Shown here: one piece after another, positions 15,153 to 24,129 of the stretch
Numbering within the stretch: position 1 is the first letter of the stretch
Layout: each line of letters begins with the position of its first letter
Source of the DNA: Cellulophaga sp. HaHaR_3_176
GTDB taxonomy: Bacteria > Bacteroidota > Bacteroidia > Flavobacteriales > Flavobacteriaceae
Length of the DNA: 64,000 bases
Reading direction: 5' to 3'
Assembly (NCBI RefSeq): GCF_019021925.1
Contig: NZ_CP058990.1
Location: 1,941,001-2,005,000, forward strand
Notes under the pieces: model-generated
Seen by the model: the letters and a program-made list of their open reading frames with translations, nothing else
Told to the model about the DNA's origin: nothing
Databases searched by the model: none
Program-made: the position numbers and the translations under genes

Positions 15153-16523
15153 ATGTACGCAGTATTAGATATTGAAACTACTGGAGGAAAATTCAACGAA
15201 GAAGGTATTACCGAAATTGCTATTCACAAATTTGATGGCCATAAAGTAGTAGACCAGTTTATAAGTCTTGTTAACCCTGAAAAAGATATACAGCCTTTTG
15301 TAGTTAACCTAACAGGTATAAGCAACAAAATGCTTACGACAGCGCCTAAATTTCACGAAGTAGCAAAACGAATTATAGAAATCACTGAAGACACTGTACT
15401 TATAGCGCATAATGCACAATTTGATTATCGCATTTTAAGAACTGAGTTTAGACGTTTAGGCTATAATTTTGAACGTAAAACAATTTGCACGGTAGAACTG
15501 TCTCAGAAATTACTTCCAGAAGCAGAGTCGTATAGTTTAGGTAAACTTGTACGTTCTTTAGGCATACCTGTAAGTGATAGACATAGAGCAAATGGCGATG
15601 CCCTTGCAACCTTAAAGCTTTTTAAATTATTACTTTCTAAAGACGTTAATAAGGAAATTATTAAAACTGTTATAAAAGCAGAAACACTAGGTGAATTATC
15701 TCCCAGACAACTTGATATTGTAGAAGAATTACCTTCAGAAGTTGGTGTTTTTTATATGCATAATAAAGATGCCGAGATTATACTTTTAGCCAAAAGCAGT
15801 AATATTAAAAAAAGAGTAAACCAATATTTTACAAACAATGGTAATAGGGCTCGAAAAATTCAGAAAGAAACAAGAAGTGTAACTTTTGAAAAAACTGGAA
15901 ATGAACTTATTGGTTTATTAAAAGAAAACGAAGAGCATATTAGAAATAAACCCAAATACAATTCTAACTACAAAAGAAAACTTTTTTCTTTTGGTATTTA
16001 TTCTATTCCTGATTCAAATGGATATTTACAATTAAAGGCTGAAAAGCTGAATAATAGTATTCATGAGCGCATTGCTACGTTTAATAGCATAGTTAGTGCT
16101 GAGAACTTTTTACATGCTATTCGTGAAGAATTTACCCTTTGCAATAAAATAAACGGTTTATCGCATGCAAAATCTAATTGCTCTAAGTATGATGATGGTA
16201 AATGTTTAGGTGCCTGCATTCAAAAAGAAAATGTTGAAGATTACAACAAAAGAGTTTCTGATGTTATTACCAAATACAGCCTTAATGACAAGAATATTGT
16301 AATTGTTGATAAGGGTCGAGATCTAGGCGAAAAAAGTGTTATTTTAATTAAAAACGGTATCTTTAAAGGGTTAGGCTTCTGTGATTTAAACTATCAAATA
16401 AACAATTTGAATATTCTTGAAACTATAATTACACCGATGGACGGAAATGCAAATACCAACCATATTATAGAAACGTATTTGAGAAAAAGAAAAGTCCAGA
16501 AAATAATAGATCTAAATATTTAA
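15153..16523 (+). CDS. DEDD exonuclease fused to a GIY-YIG (UvrC-like) nuclease domain
   Basis: This is a 456-residue protein. Residues 1-165 are a DnaQ-type 3'-5' exonuclease with AVLDIETTG (ExoI), LIAHNAQFDYRIL (ExoII) and HRANGDALATLKL (ExoIII). Residues about 195-275 form a GIY-YIG-like domain (GVFYMHNKDAEIILLAKSSN, then KKRVNQYF). The C-terminal 180 residues include a cysteine-containing stretch (SNCSKYDDGKCLGAC). It resembles proteins combining polymerase-epsilon-type proofreading and UvrC-like domains. The expected job is DNA repair. It is followed 3 bp later by the ion channel gene. Confidence 0.88.
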   Translation: MYAVLDIETTGGKFNEEGITEIAIHKFDGHKVVDQFISLVNPEKDIQPFVVNLTGISNKMLTTAPKFHEVAKRIIEITEDTVLIAHNAQFDYRILRTEFRRLGYNFERKTICTVELSQKLLPEAESYSLGKLVRSLGIPVSDRHRANGDALATLKLFKLLLSKDVNKEIIKTVIKAETLGELSPRQLDIVEELPSEVGVFYMHNKDAEIILLAKSSNIKKRVNQYFTNNGNRARKIQKETRSVTFEKTGNELIGLLKENEEHIRNKPKYNSNYKRKLFSFGIYSIPDSNGYLQLKAEKLNNSIHERIATFNSIVSAENFLHAIREEFTLCNKINGLSHAKSNCSKYDDGKCLGACIQKENVEDYNKRVSDVITKYSLNDKNIVIVDKGRDLGEKSVILIKNGIFKGLGFCDLNYQINNLNILETIITPMDGNANTNHIIETYLRKRKVQKIIDLNI

Positions 16524-16526
16524 AGC

Positions 16527-17381
16527 TTGAAAGACGAAAAACCTGAATTAGGGTGGAAAAATAGAGTTCACGAAATTATATACGAAGCAGACACCCCTAT
16601 GGGTAAACTGTTTGATATTGTTTTGTTTATCTTAATTATAATTAGTGTTATTCTTGTAATGCTAGAAAGCGTTAAAGAAATAGATGCACAATACCATGAG
16701 TTGCTATTTACTTTAGAATGGGTAATTACAATTTTCTTTACCATTGAGTATATTGCAAGATTAGTAAGTATCAAAAAACCACTTAAGTATGTCTTAAGTT
16801 TTTATGGTATAATAGATATTTTATCTACCATCCCGTTATACATCTCATATATTTTTGCCGGCTCACAAGTATTGTTAGCTATTAGAGCTCTACGTTTACT
16901 TAGAGTTTTTAGAATTTTAAAACTTGTTCGTTTTTTAGGTGAAGCATCTCAGCTTAAAAACGCATTAAAAGCTAGTAGGGCAAAAATTACTGTATTCCTT
17001 TTTGCTGTATTGATTGTATCTGTAATACTTGGAACTCTAATGTATATTGTAGAAAGTGAAGAAGCTGGCTTTACAAGCATTCCTATAAGTATCTATTGGA
17101 CTATTGTTACCTTAACAACAGTTGGCTATGGTGACATTGCCCCTATTACACCACAAGGGCAATTAATAGCTACAATTATTATGCTAGTTGGTTACGGAAT
17201 AATTGCCGTACCAACAGGAATTGTAACTGTAGAATTTGGAAAACAATCAAAAGAAAAAACAAACACTAGTGCTCAAGCAGGCACTTATGTTCATGTAAAT
17301 ACTCAGGCCTGCCCTTCATGCGCATCAGAAGGCCATAGAGATGATGCTACGCATTGTTATAATTGTGGAAGTACTTTGTAA
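16527..17381 (+). CDS. Voltage-gated potassium channel-like ion transporter with C-terminal zinc ribbon
   Basis: This is a 284-residue membrane protein with six transmembrane segments. Segment 4 carries regularly spaced arginines (IRALRLLRVFRILKLVRFL). The pore loop has LTTVGYGDIAP, the potassium selectivity filter. The C-terminus carries CPSCASEGHRDDATHCYNCG, a four-cysteine zinc ribbon. The chosen start is TTG 16527, because the segment before the first ATG (WKNRVHEIIYEADTP) is conserved in this family. The gene lies 3 bp after the exonuclease gene, and its stop overlaps the miaA start. Confidence 0.85.
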   Translation: MKDEKPELGWKNRVHEIIYEADTPMGKLFDIVLFILIIISVILVMLESVKEIDAQYHELLFTLEWVITIFFTIEYIARLVSIKKPLKYVLSFYGIIDILSTIPLYISYIFAGSQVLLAIRALRLLRVFRILKLVRFLGEASQLKNALKASRAKITVFLFAVLIVSVILGTLMYIVESEEAGFTSIPISIYWTIVTLTTVGYGDIAPITPQGQLIATIIMLVGYGIIAVPTGIVTVEFGKQSKEKTNTSAQAGTYVHVNTQACPSCASEGHRDDATHCYNCGSTL

Positions 17382-18289
17382 TGAAAAAAACTTTAATTAC
17401 AGTTATTGGACCTACAGCCATTGGAAAAACAAGGCTCGCAATAGAGTTAGCAAAGCATTACAAAGCCGAAATAATTTCTGCAGATTCTAGACAGTTTTTT
17501 AAAGAAATGAAAATAGGTACTGCTGTTCCTTCTAATGAGGAATTGGCTGCCGCAACACATCACTTTATTCAACACAAAAGCATACAAGAACATTATACTG
17601 TAGGTGATTTTGAACGAGAAGCGATGACCTTAACAGAAACATTATTTCATAATAATAATATTGCTATATTAGTAGGTGGCAGTGGCTTATATATCGATGC
17701 CGTAACTAAAGGTTTAGATTACTTCCCTGATGTAGATCCTGAAATTCGAGTACAGTTAAATCAAAAAATAGAGGAAGAAGGCTTAGAAAACCTGCAAACA
17801 CAATTAAAAGAATTAGACCCTATTTATTTTGATAAGGTAGATATTCATAATCCACATCGAGTTATAAGAGCCTTAGAAATATGTATCGGTAGCGGCAAGC
17901 CCTACTCTTCATTTTTGAATAAAGATAAAAACAAAAGACCTTTTCAAGTTATATCTGTTGGTATTGAAGCTGATCGTGAGGTTATATATGACCGAATAAA
18001 CCGCAGAGTAGATATTATGATTGAAGATGGTTTACTAGAAGAAGCTAAATCATTAGAAAAATATAAGGAGCTAAACGCTCTGCAAACCGTTGGATATCGT
18101 GAATTATTTAACTATTTTAACGGAGAGTGCACTTTAGAGTTTGCTATATCTGAAATTAAGAAGAATACGCGTCGTTTTGCTAAACGCCAACTAACTTGGT
18201 TTAAAAAAACAGAAAATGTAATATGGGTGCCTTTTAATGCCGATATAGATGCAGTTGTTCAACAAATAGAACTTATTAAAGATGAGTAA
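17381..18289 (+). CDS. miaA: tRNA dimethylallyltransferase
   Basis: This is a 302-residue enzyme that adds a dimethylallyl group to A37 of tRNAs reading UNN codons. It has the P-loop GPTAIGKTRLAIELA, then ISADSRQFFKEMKIGTA, and KKNTRRFAKRQLTWFKK near the C-terminus. ATG 17381 overlaps the stop codon of the channel gene (TAATG). An upstream TTG at 17363 would add six unrelated residues. Confidence 0.96.
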   Translation: MKKTLITVIGPTAIGKTRLAIELAKHYKAEIISADSRQFFKEMKIGTAVPSNEELAAATHHFIQHKSIQEHYTVGDFEREAMTLTETLFHNNNIAILVGGSGLYIDAVTKGLDYFPDVDPEIRVQLNQKIEEEGLENLQTQLKELDPIYFDKVDIHNPHRVIRALEICIGSGKPYSSFLNKDKNKRPFQVISVGIEADREVIYDRINRRVDIMIEDGLLEEAKSLEKYKELNALQTVGYRELFNYFNGECTLEFAISEIKKNTRRFAKRQLTWFKKTENVIWVPFNADIDAVVQQIELIKDE

Positions 18290-18785
18290 AGAAAAAGAAA
18301 GTGTGTTTTTTATAATGGGTGTTTCTGGTACAGGAAAAAGTACTATCGGAAAACTACTTTCTAAATCCTTGGGTATTCCTTTTTTTGACGGTGATGACTA
18401 TCATCCAGCAGCTAATATCGAAAAAATGGCTTCTGGAAAATCGCTAAATGATGAGGATAGACATGATTGGCTTTTAAAGCTAAATGAAATAGGAATTGCA
18501 CATAAAGATAAAGGAGTTATTATTGTTTGTTCTTCTTTAAAAAGAAAGTATAGAGACTTATTAACCAAAGAAATCAGCAATCATTCTTTTATTTACCTAG
18601 AAGGTTCTTTCGAACTGATTTACAAAAGATTAAACTCCAGAGACAACCACTTCATGCCTGTTGAACTATTACAATCTCAATTTGATACTCTCGAGGCGCC
18701 CGAACCACCTGAATCGGTAATTAAAATACCAATTAGCTTAACTCCTGAAGAAATAATTAAAGTAATCCTAAAGGACATCAACTAG
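18282..18785 (+). CDS. gntK: Gluconokinase
   Basis: This is a 167-residue kinase that phosphorylates gluconate to 6-phosphogluconate. It has the P-loop MGVSGTGKSTIGKLL, FFDGDDYHPAANIEKMASG, LNDEDRHDWL and CSSLKRKYRDLL, all typical of GntK. It overlaps miaA by 8 bp, and its stop codon overlaps the GTG of the permease gene. The three genes look co-transcribed, and the pairing with a gluconate permease supports the function. Confidence 0.93.
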   Translation: MSKEKESVFFIMGVSGTGKSTIGKLLSKSLGIPFFDGDDYHPAANIEKMASGKSLNDEDRHDWLLKLNEIGIAHKDKGVIIVCSSLKRKYRDLLTKEISNHSFIYLEGSFELIYKRLNSRDNHFMPVELLQSQFDTLEAPEPPESVIKIPISLTPEEIIKVILKDIN

Positions 18786-20119
18786 TGGAAACTCAACTTA
18801 TTTTAGCCGTTATATTAGGCATAGCTATATTACTATTCTTGATTTTAAAATTGAAGATTAATGCTTTTATCGCGTTATTGATTGGTAGTATAACTGTTGG
18901 CTTAGTTGCTGGTTTAAATGCTGAAGAAATAATGAATACGGTTAAAACTGGAATGGGCGGAACACTAGGCTTTGTAGCCACGGTTGTTGGCTTAGGCGCT
19001 ATGTTTGGTGCCATATTAGAATTTTCTGGTGGAGCAAAAACTATTGCAAATTTTATGGTTTCTAAATTTGGTCTCAAAAATGCTCCTGCTGCAATGGTTA
19101 TTTCTGGCTTTTTAATTGCTATCCCTGTTTTTTTTGATGTTGCATTCATTATTTTAGTTCCGATGATTTACGCGCTACAGCGTAAAACAAAAAAATCACT
19201 TTTACTATACGCTATTCCTCTATTAGCTGGCTTAGCAATTACTCATGCTTTTATTCCGCCTACACCTGGCCCTATTGCTGTTGCTGACATTATTGGCGCA
19301 GAATTAGGTTGGGTAATTTTAATTGGCTTTATTGTTGGTATTCCAACTGCTTTAGTAAGTGGTTTACTTTTCGGAAAATACATCTCTAAAAAAATACATA
19401 TTAACGCTCCCGAAGAAGCTACTGATAAAGAAGAAATAGCTTTACCACCAATTACAACCACCCTTTTAATTATTAGTGTTCCCATTTTTTTAATATTATT
19501 AAACACTTTTTTAACTAGTGGGCTTATACCTGAAATTAACCCTGCCATAACTAATATCATTAAGCTTATAGGGCATCCGTTTTCCGCTCTTATTATTGCT
19601 AATATTTTAGCTTGGTATTTTTTTGGAATTAAAAGAGGACTTTCTAAAGAAAAATTATTTAAAATTACCAGTAAGTCTTTAGAACCAGCGGGTACAATTA
19701 TACTACTTACAGGTGCTGGTGGCGTTTTTAAGCAAGTATTAACTGATACAGGTGCTGGCGAATTACTAGCTAACTCTCTAACCAACGTAGGCTTTCCTGT
19801 GCTAGCTTTTGCCTTTGTTAGTGCAGCAATTGTTCGTATCATTCAAGGATCATCTACAGTTGCTATGATAACTGCTGCTGGACTTGTTGCCCCACTTTTA
19901 GTAAACTTAGATTTAGGTAGTGCTCAATTGGCTTGCTTAGTAATCGCCATTGCCTCTGGAGCCAGTATTTTTTCACATGTTAATGACAGTGGCTTTTGGC
20001 TGGTGGGTCAGTACTTAAGAATATCAGAAAAGGATACTTTCAAATCATGGACGATGATGACGACCATTTTAGCTATTACAGGCTTTATAAGTGTCTGCAT
20101 TATTAATGCATTTTTATAA
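18785..20119 (+). CDS. gntP: GntP-family gluconate permease
   Basis: This is a 444-residue inner-membrane protein with about 12-14 hydrophobic segments. GntP features include FVATVVGLGAMFGAILEFSG, THAFIPPTPGPIAVADIIGA and SHVNDSGFWLVGQYL. It imports gluconate or a related sugar acid for the kinase encoded immediately upstream. Translation starts at GTG 18785, overlapping the gntK stop (TAGTGG). A bidirectional hairpin follows at 20125. Confidence 0.94.
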   Translation: METQLILAVILGIAILLFLILKLKINAFIALLIGSITVGLVAGLNAEEIMNTVKTGMGGTLGFVATVVGLGAMFGAILEFSGGAKTIANFMVSKFGLKNAPAAMVISGFLIAIPVFFDVAFIILVPMIYALQRKTKKSLLLYAIPLLAGLAITHAFIPPTPGPIAVADIIGAELGWVILIGFIVGIPTALVSGLLFGKYISKKIHINAPEEATDKEEIALPPITTTLLIISVPIFLILLNTFLTSGLIPEINPAITNIIKLIGHPFSALIIANILAWYFFGIKRGLSKEKLFKITSKSLEPAGTIILLTGAGGVFKQVLTDTGAGELLANSLTNVGFPVLAFAFVSAAIVRIIQGSSTVAMITAAGLVAPLLVNLDLGSAQLACLVIAIASGASIFSHVNDSGFWLVGQYLRISEKDTFKSWTMMTTILAITGFISVCIINAFL

Positions 20120-20124
20120 AACAG

Positions 20125-20154
20125 AAAAACCATCCGATTTCTCGAATGGTTTTT
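20125..20154. terminator. Bidirectional terminator between gntP and the response regulator
   Basis: AAAAACCATCCGA (20125-20137) pairs with TCGAATGGTTTTT (20142-20154) around a short loop. The T-run serves the + strand gene and the complementary A-run serves the convergent minus-strand operon. Confidence 0.75.
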
Positions 20155-20175
20155 AATATATTAAAATAATATAAT

Positions 20176-20892
20176 TTACTTCTCCTCTTCTGTTTTAACA
20201 ACTAATCTAAATCCTTCACCATGTATGTTTAAGATTTCAACAGAATCATCAACTTTAAGATACTTTCTTAATTTTGCGATATATACATCCATACTTCTAG
20301 ATGTAAAGTAATTGTCATCTCTCCAAATTTTTGTTAAAGCTAATTCTCTTGGCATTAAATCATTTTCATGCAATGCCAATAAACGCAATAACTCATTCTC
20401 TTTTGGAGATAATTTTATTGCATCTTGATCTTTATATTTCAAGAAACGCAATTTAGAATTTAACTGAAACTGACCTATAGTAAATTCAAATTTACGACTG
20501 TCAGCCAGTGTGCTAGATGCCTTCCTCTGAAGAATAGCTTTAAGCTTCATTAATAACACTTCTGAATCAAAAGGTTTATTCAGATAATCATCTGCACCTG
20601 CTTTATACCCTTTTAAAACATCTTCTTTCATCGTTTTCGCTGTTAAAAATACGATAGGAACATTTTCGTTCTTCTCACGTATTTCTTTAGCTAGTGTAAA
20701 ACCATCTTTATAAGGCATCATAACGTCCAAAATACAAATGTCATAATTGTCTTTCTTGAACTTTTCGAACCCTTCCATTCCGTTTTTCGCCAAAACAACA
20801 TCAAAATCGTTCATAGACAAATAATCCTTAAGAACTATTCCAAAATTCGGATCGTCCTCTACCAAAAGTATTTTCTTGTTAACTGTCTCCAT
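20176..20892 (-). CDS. OmpR-family response regulator
   Basis: This is a 238-residue two-component regulator. The receiver domain has LLVEDDPNFG, the phosphorylated aspartate in CILDVMMPYKDGF, VFLTAKT and a lysine in YLNKPFDSEVL. The C-terminal winged-helix domain has LSPKENELLRLLALHENDLM and SRSMDVYIAKLRKYL. It lies 9 bp downstream of the histidine kinase gene and is surely its partner. It resembles RprY-type regulators of Bacteroidota; the target genes are unknown. Confidence 0.93.
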   Translation of the reverse strand: METVNKKILLVEDDPNFGIVLKDYLSMNDFDVVLAKNGMEGFEKFKKDNYDICILDVMMPYKDGFTLAKEIREKNENVPIVFLTAKTMKEDVLKGYKAGADDYLNKPFDSEVLLMKLKAILQRKASSTLADSRKFEFTIGQFQLNSKLRFLKYKDQDAIKLSPKENELLRLLALHENDLMPRELALTKIWRDDNYFTSRSMDVYIAKLRKYLKVDDSVEILNIHGEGFRLVVKTEEEK

Positions 20893-20901
20893 AATTACTA
20901 T

Positions 20902-22497
20902 TTATATTAAAGGTAATTTTATGTAAAAAGTACTTCCTTTTCCTTTCTCACTTTCCACATAAACTTCACCTTGGTGATCTTCTATTATTTTTTTTACATA
21001 AGCCAAACCTAAACCATGGCCTTTAACATTATGTATATTACCTGTATGCTCTCTGTAAAACTTTTCAAAAACCTTTTTCAAAACTGCTTTACTCATTCCT
21101 AAACCTTGATCTTTAACCTTTATAATAATATTATTATTTGCTTTTTCAGTATATACATCAATTTTAGGCTCTTCTGGCGAATATTTAACTGCGTTATCTA
21201 ACATATTCACAATTACATTGGTAAAATGCATGTCGCTAGCTAAAACTTCGCTTCTCTCTGCTTTTAAATGTAAATTAATATAACCACCTCTATCTGCTAC
21301 AATTAATTCCACATGTGCCATTGCATCATGTATTATGTCGTGAACATCTACTCTATCCTTACTAATATCTAATTGATTTTTTTCTAATTTAGATATTCGC
21401 AATACATTTTCAACTTGAGCATGCATTCTTTTATTCTCATCTTTAATCATTGTAAGGTATCTATTTACCTTTTCTTGATCTCCAATAATCTTAGGGTTCC
21501 TTATCGCTTCTACTGCTAGATTTATAGTTGCAATAGGCGTTTTAAACTCATGAGTCATATTATTTATAAAATCTGACTTAATCTCTGATATTTGTTTTTG
21601 CCTGATTAATTGATAAATAGCACTTGCATATGCTATTATAATTACTAGCGTAAACAGTAAAGATAATATTGCCATTGGCAGAATTGTCTTTATCAAATAT
21701 TTTTTCTTTGCGGGGAAAGTCACTAACAATTTATAGTTCGTTTCTCCATCCGTATCTTTAAAAATAGGATATGGATAAAGCTTCGTTTTCGAGAACTTAA
21801 ATTTACGAGACTTTACTTTTGTCGGTAAACTGTTACTATAAATTCCGTATTCAAAACCTGTTTCAATATTCCTGTTTTTAAGCTCCTGACTTAACAAAAG
21901 CTCAATTTCTTGCCTTGTAACTCTTTTATGTATAGGTTGTGTTCTTGCCTTTTCTCTAAAAACATCTTCGTAAGCAACTTTATCTAAAGCAGTTAAACCA
22001 CCTATTTTCTCAATTTTCTGTACAGGTGTTAGCGATAATGATTTACCATCTAACCCATACTCCTCTTTAAAAATTGTTTTATTACGTATACTTGTAAAGT
22101 TTTTTACTAATGTCGAGTCTGCGCTTGAACCAAAGTTATTATTATCAAAGAACGTTGAGGGTATATTATAATTCTCTTCTAAAATACCATGTGAATAATA
22201 GGTAATTTCATTAGAATTAACATCTCTTTCTATAAAGAATAAATTCTTTAACAGCTCAGGTGTTTTTGCATGACCACCAATGCTATCTTTAATTTTCAAA
22301 AGTTCACTTGTATAATCTGCAAGCTCTCTTTTTTCAATCTTATCAGCAACCTTACTCAAAACCTCCATCACCATTCCGGAAAATTGCTCTTCCTTATCCT
22401 CTACCGATTGTTTTATCCAGTATCCTTGAACAAAAATTATCCCTATTAAAGAGATACTCATTAAAACAACGAGAAGAATAAATAATCTTTTATTCAT
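20902..22497 (-). CDS. Membrane sensor histidine kinase
   Basis: This is a 531-residue kinase. A first membrane helix is at about residues 4-26 and a second at about 270-295, framing a periplasmic sensor of some 240 residues without a recognised fold. The HisKA box is NNMTHEFKTPIATINLAV. The catalytic domain has the N box VIVNMLDNAVKYS, G1 KDQGLGMSKAV, the F box FEKFYRE and G2 GHGLGLAYVKKI. It forms an operon with the response regulator downstream (9-bp gap) and resembles RprX-type kinases. Confidence 0.93.
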   Translation of the reverse strand: MNKRLFILLVVLMSISLIGIIFVQGYWIKQSVEDKEEQFSGMVMEVLSKVADKIEKRELADYTSELLKIKDSIGGHAKTPELLKNLFFIERDVNSNEITYYSHGILEENYNIPSTFFDNNNFGSSADSTLVKNFTSIRNKTIFKEEYGLDGKSLSLTPVQKIEKIGGLTALDKVAYEDVFREKARTQPIHKRVTRQEIELLLSQELKNRNIETGFEYGIYSNSLPTKVKSRKFKFSKTKLYPYPIFKDTDGETNYKLLVTFPAKKKYLIKTILPMAILSLLFTLVIIIAYASAIYQLIRQKQISEIKSDFINNMTHEFKTPIATINLAVEAIRNPKIIGDQEKVNRYLTMIKDENKRMHAQVENVLRISKLEKNQLDISKDRVDVHDIIHDAMAHVELIVADRGGYINLHLKAERSEVLASDMHFTNVIVNMLDNAVKYSPEEPKIDVYTEKANNNIIIKVKDQGLGMSKAVLKKVFEKFYREHTGNIHNVKGHGLGLAYVKKIIEDHQGEVYVESEKGKGSTFYIKLPLI

Positions 22498-22576
22498 CGG
22501 GGTAAAATTAAAAATTTAACAGTTAGTAGTTAATGCGTTTAACCTAACCTTAACAAAATTGTTAAAATCAAGCAGC

Positions 22577-23164
22577 TTAAATCGAAATTTTAAGAAGTTC
22601 TTTATGAATTTCTTTGACTCTTTTTTGTGTTTTCTTTAAATCTATATTTAGAATAACATAATCTGACAGCTCTACTTTACGATCATCAGGCCATTGATTT
22701 GCAATCCGTTCTTTAATTTTTTCTACACTTGTAGTATCTCTAGAGCTCACTCGCTCTATACGAATTGCTTCTGGTGCTGTTACCAAAATGATATAATCGT
22801 ATTTTGATTGAGAGTCATTCTCAAAAATGATAGCTGTTTCTTGTATAATATATGAAGTATCCTGTTTTTCTGACCATTCTAAAAAGTGATCTCTTACTGC
22901 CGGATGTACAATTTTATTCAACTCAGAAAGTAATTCAGGGTTTGCAAAAACCTTATCCGCAATGTATTTTCTATTTAAAACCTTTTTTTTATAAGATCGT
23001 TCTCCTAAAAGTGCTTTAATTTCTTTTCTTATTTTTTTTGAATTAACCATTAAAAGTTTAGCTTCTCGATCTGAGTTATAAACAGGCACTCCTGAATCTG
23101 CAAACATTTTTGCCACTGTAGTCTTACCACTTCCTATACCTCCTGTCAAGCCAATTACTTTCAT
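22577..23164 (-). CDS. coaE: Dephospho-CoA kinase
   Basis: This is a 195-residue kinase that performs the last step of coenzyme A synthesis. It has the P-loop GLTGGIGSGKTTVAKMF, the substrate region VPVYNSDREAK and HPAVRDHFLEW. Length is typical. It overlaps the YbbR gene by 4 bp (ATGA type), so the two are translationally coupled. Confidence 0.95.
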   Translation of the reverse strand: MKVIGLTGGIGSGKTTVAKMFADSGVPVYNSDREAKLLMVNSKKIRKEIKALLGERSYKKKVLNRKYIADKVFANPELLSELNKIVHPAVRDHFLEWSEKQDTSYIIQETAIIFENDSQSKYDYIILVTAPEAIRIERVSSRDTTSVEKIKERIANQWPDDRKVELSDYVILNIDLKKTQKRVKEIHKELLKISI

Positions 23165-24120
23165 TTACCTTTACGCTTTAGAATATAAGTTACGCTTTTT
23201 TCTGTTAGTTTAACTGAATTTATCTCTTTTGGCTTCGCCTTTACGAATAAAGGAATCACTTTTTGATCTTTGTTAGAAATCTTATTATAATCAGCAATTA
23301 CAGTAATATCAGAATTTGAGAGACTTTTTAAATCATCTATTCTTCCCTTACACAAAACTGATATTGTTGTTGGTACTATTTTTATTTCATACCCTTCTTC
23401 TAAATTGATAACAGTTACTGGCACTTTTAATACTTTTTCAGAAAAACGCACTACCTGAACTGACACATCTACTTTACTATTAGAAAATTTAGTGTTCAAA
23501 AGATTTTTAGGCTTTAATAATGGTAAACTTTCTGAAAAATTATTTGAAATATTTTTCACTTTCTTTAATTCTGTTTTAATAAATGAAATCTGTTCTACTT
23601 CTTTCTTAGGGCCTGTAAGAACTATGCTATCTGGTGTAATTTTCAAATCATCATCTAACATATAATTTTGAGCAAGTTGAATTCTCAATCCAGAGATAAC
23701 AGGTATTTTTTTCTTAAATAACGGGTAGATTTCCAAATTTATATCATCGCCATCTATCATTAATAAATCCATAGATTTCGACAATTGTTTTTCTACTTGA
23801 AGTTGATATATACTTTTAGGAACTATATAGTCTTCCTTATCTTTTAAAGCTTCAGCAACATCTATTTTAACAATTTCTCTCTCAAAATTAAACCCTAAAA
23901 AAGCAAAACCACTTGCCTTAAGCTTTACATCTATTTTTTGTTTAGATGCACTTACAAAAAGTAAACTATCAGGCACATTAATGTATTCTAAATCAAAAAC
24001 TGCCCTATTTGTATAATCGTCAGATAGTTTACTTATAAACCAAGCTAAAGATGAAAACAAAAGAAAAATCAAAAAAATATTTAATTTTCGCTTTTGATAC
24101 TTAGTTTTAACTTTCTTCAT
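23161..24120 (-). CDS. YbbR/CdaR-like domain protein
   Basis: This is a 319-residue protein with an N-terminal membrane helix (NIFLIFLLFSSLAWFISKLS) and then repeated YbbR-type beta modules. Examples are VPDSLLFVSASKQKIDVKLKASG and ITPDSIVLTGPKKEVEQISFIKTELK. Related proteins in Firmicutes regulate diadenylate cyclase; no cyclase gene is seen here. It is probably exposed at the periplasmic face. It lies between the glycosyltransferase and coaE in one operon. Confidence 0.75.
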   Translation of the reverse strand: MKKVKTKYQKRKLNIFLIFLLFSSLAWFISKLSDDYTNRAVFDLEYINVPDSLLFVSASKQKIDVKLKASGFAFLGFNFEREIVKIDVAEALKDKEDYIVPKSIYQLQVEKQLSKSMDLLMIDGDDINLEIYPLFKKKIPVISGLRIQLAQNYMLDDDLKITPDSIVLTGPKKEVEQISFIKTELKKVKNISNNFSESLPLLKPKNLLNTKFSNSKVDVSVQVVRFSEKVLKVPVTVINLEEGYEIKIVPTTISVLCKGRIDDLKSLSNSDITVIADYNKISNKDQKVIPLFVKAKPKEINSVKLTEKSVTYILKRKGK

Positions 24121-24129
24121 TATATATAC

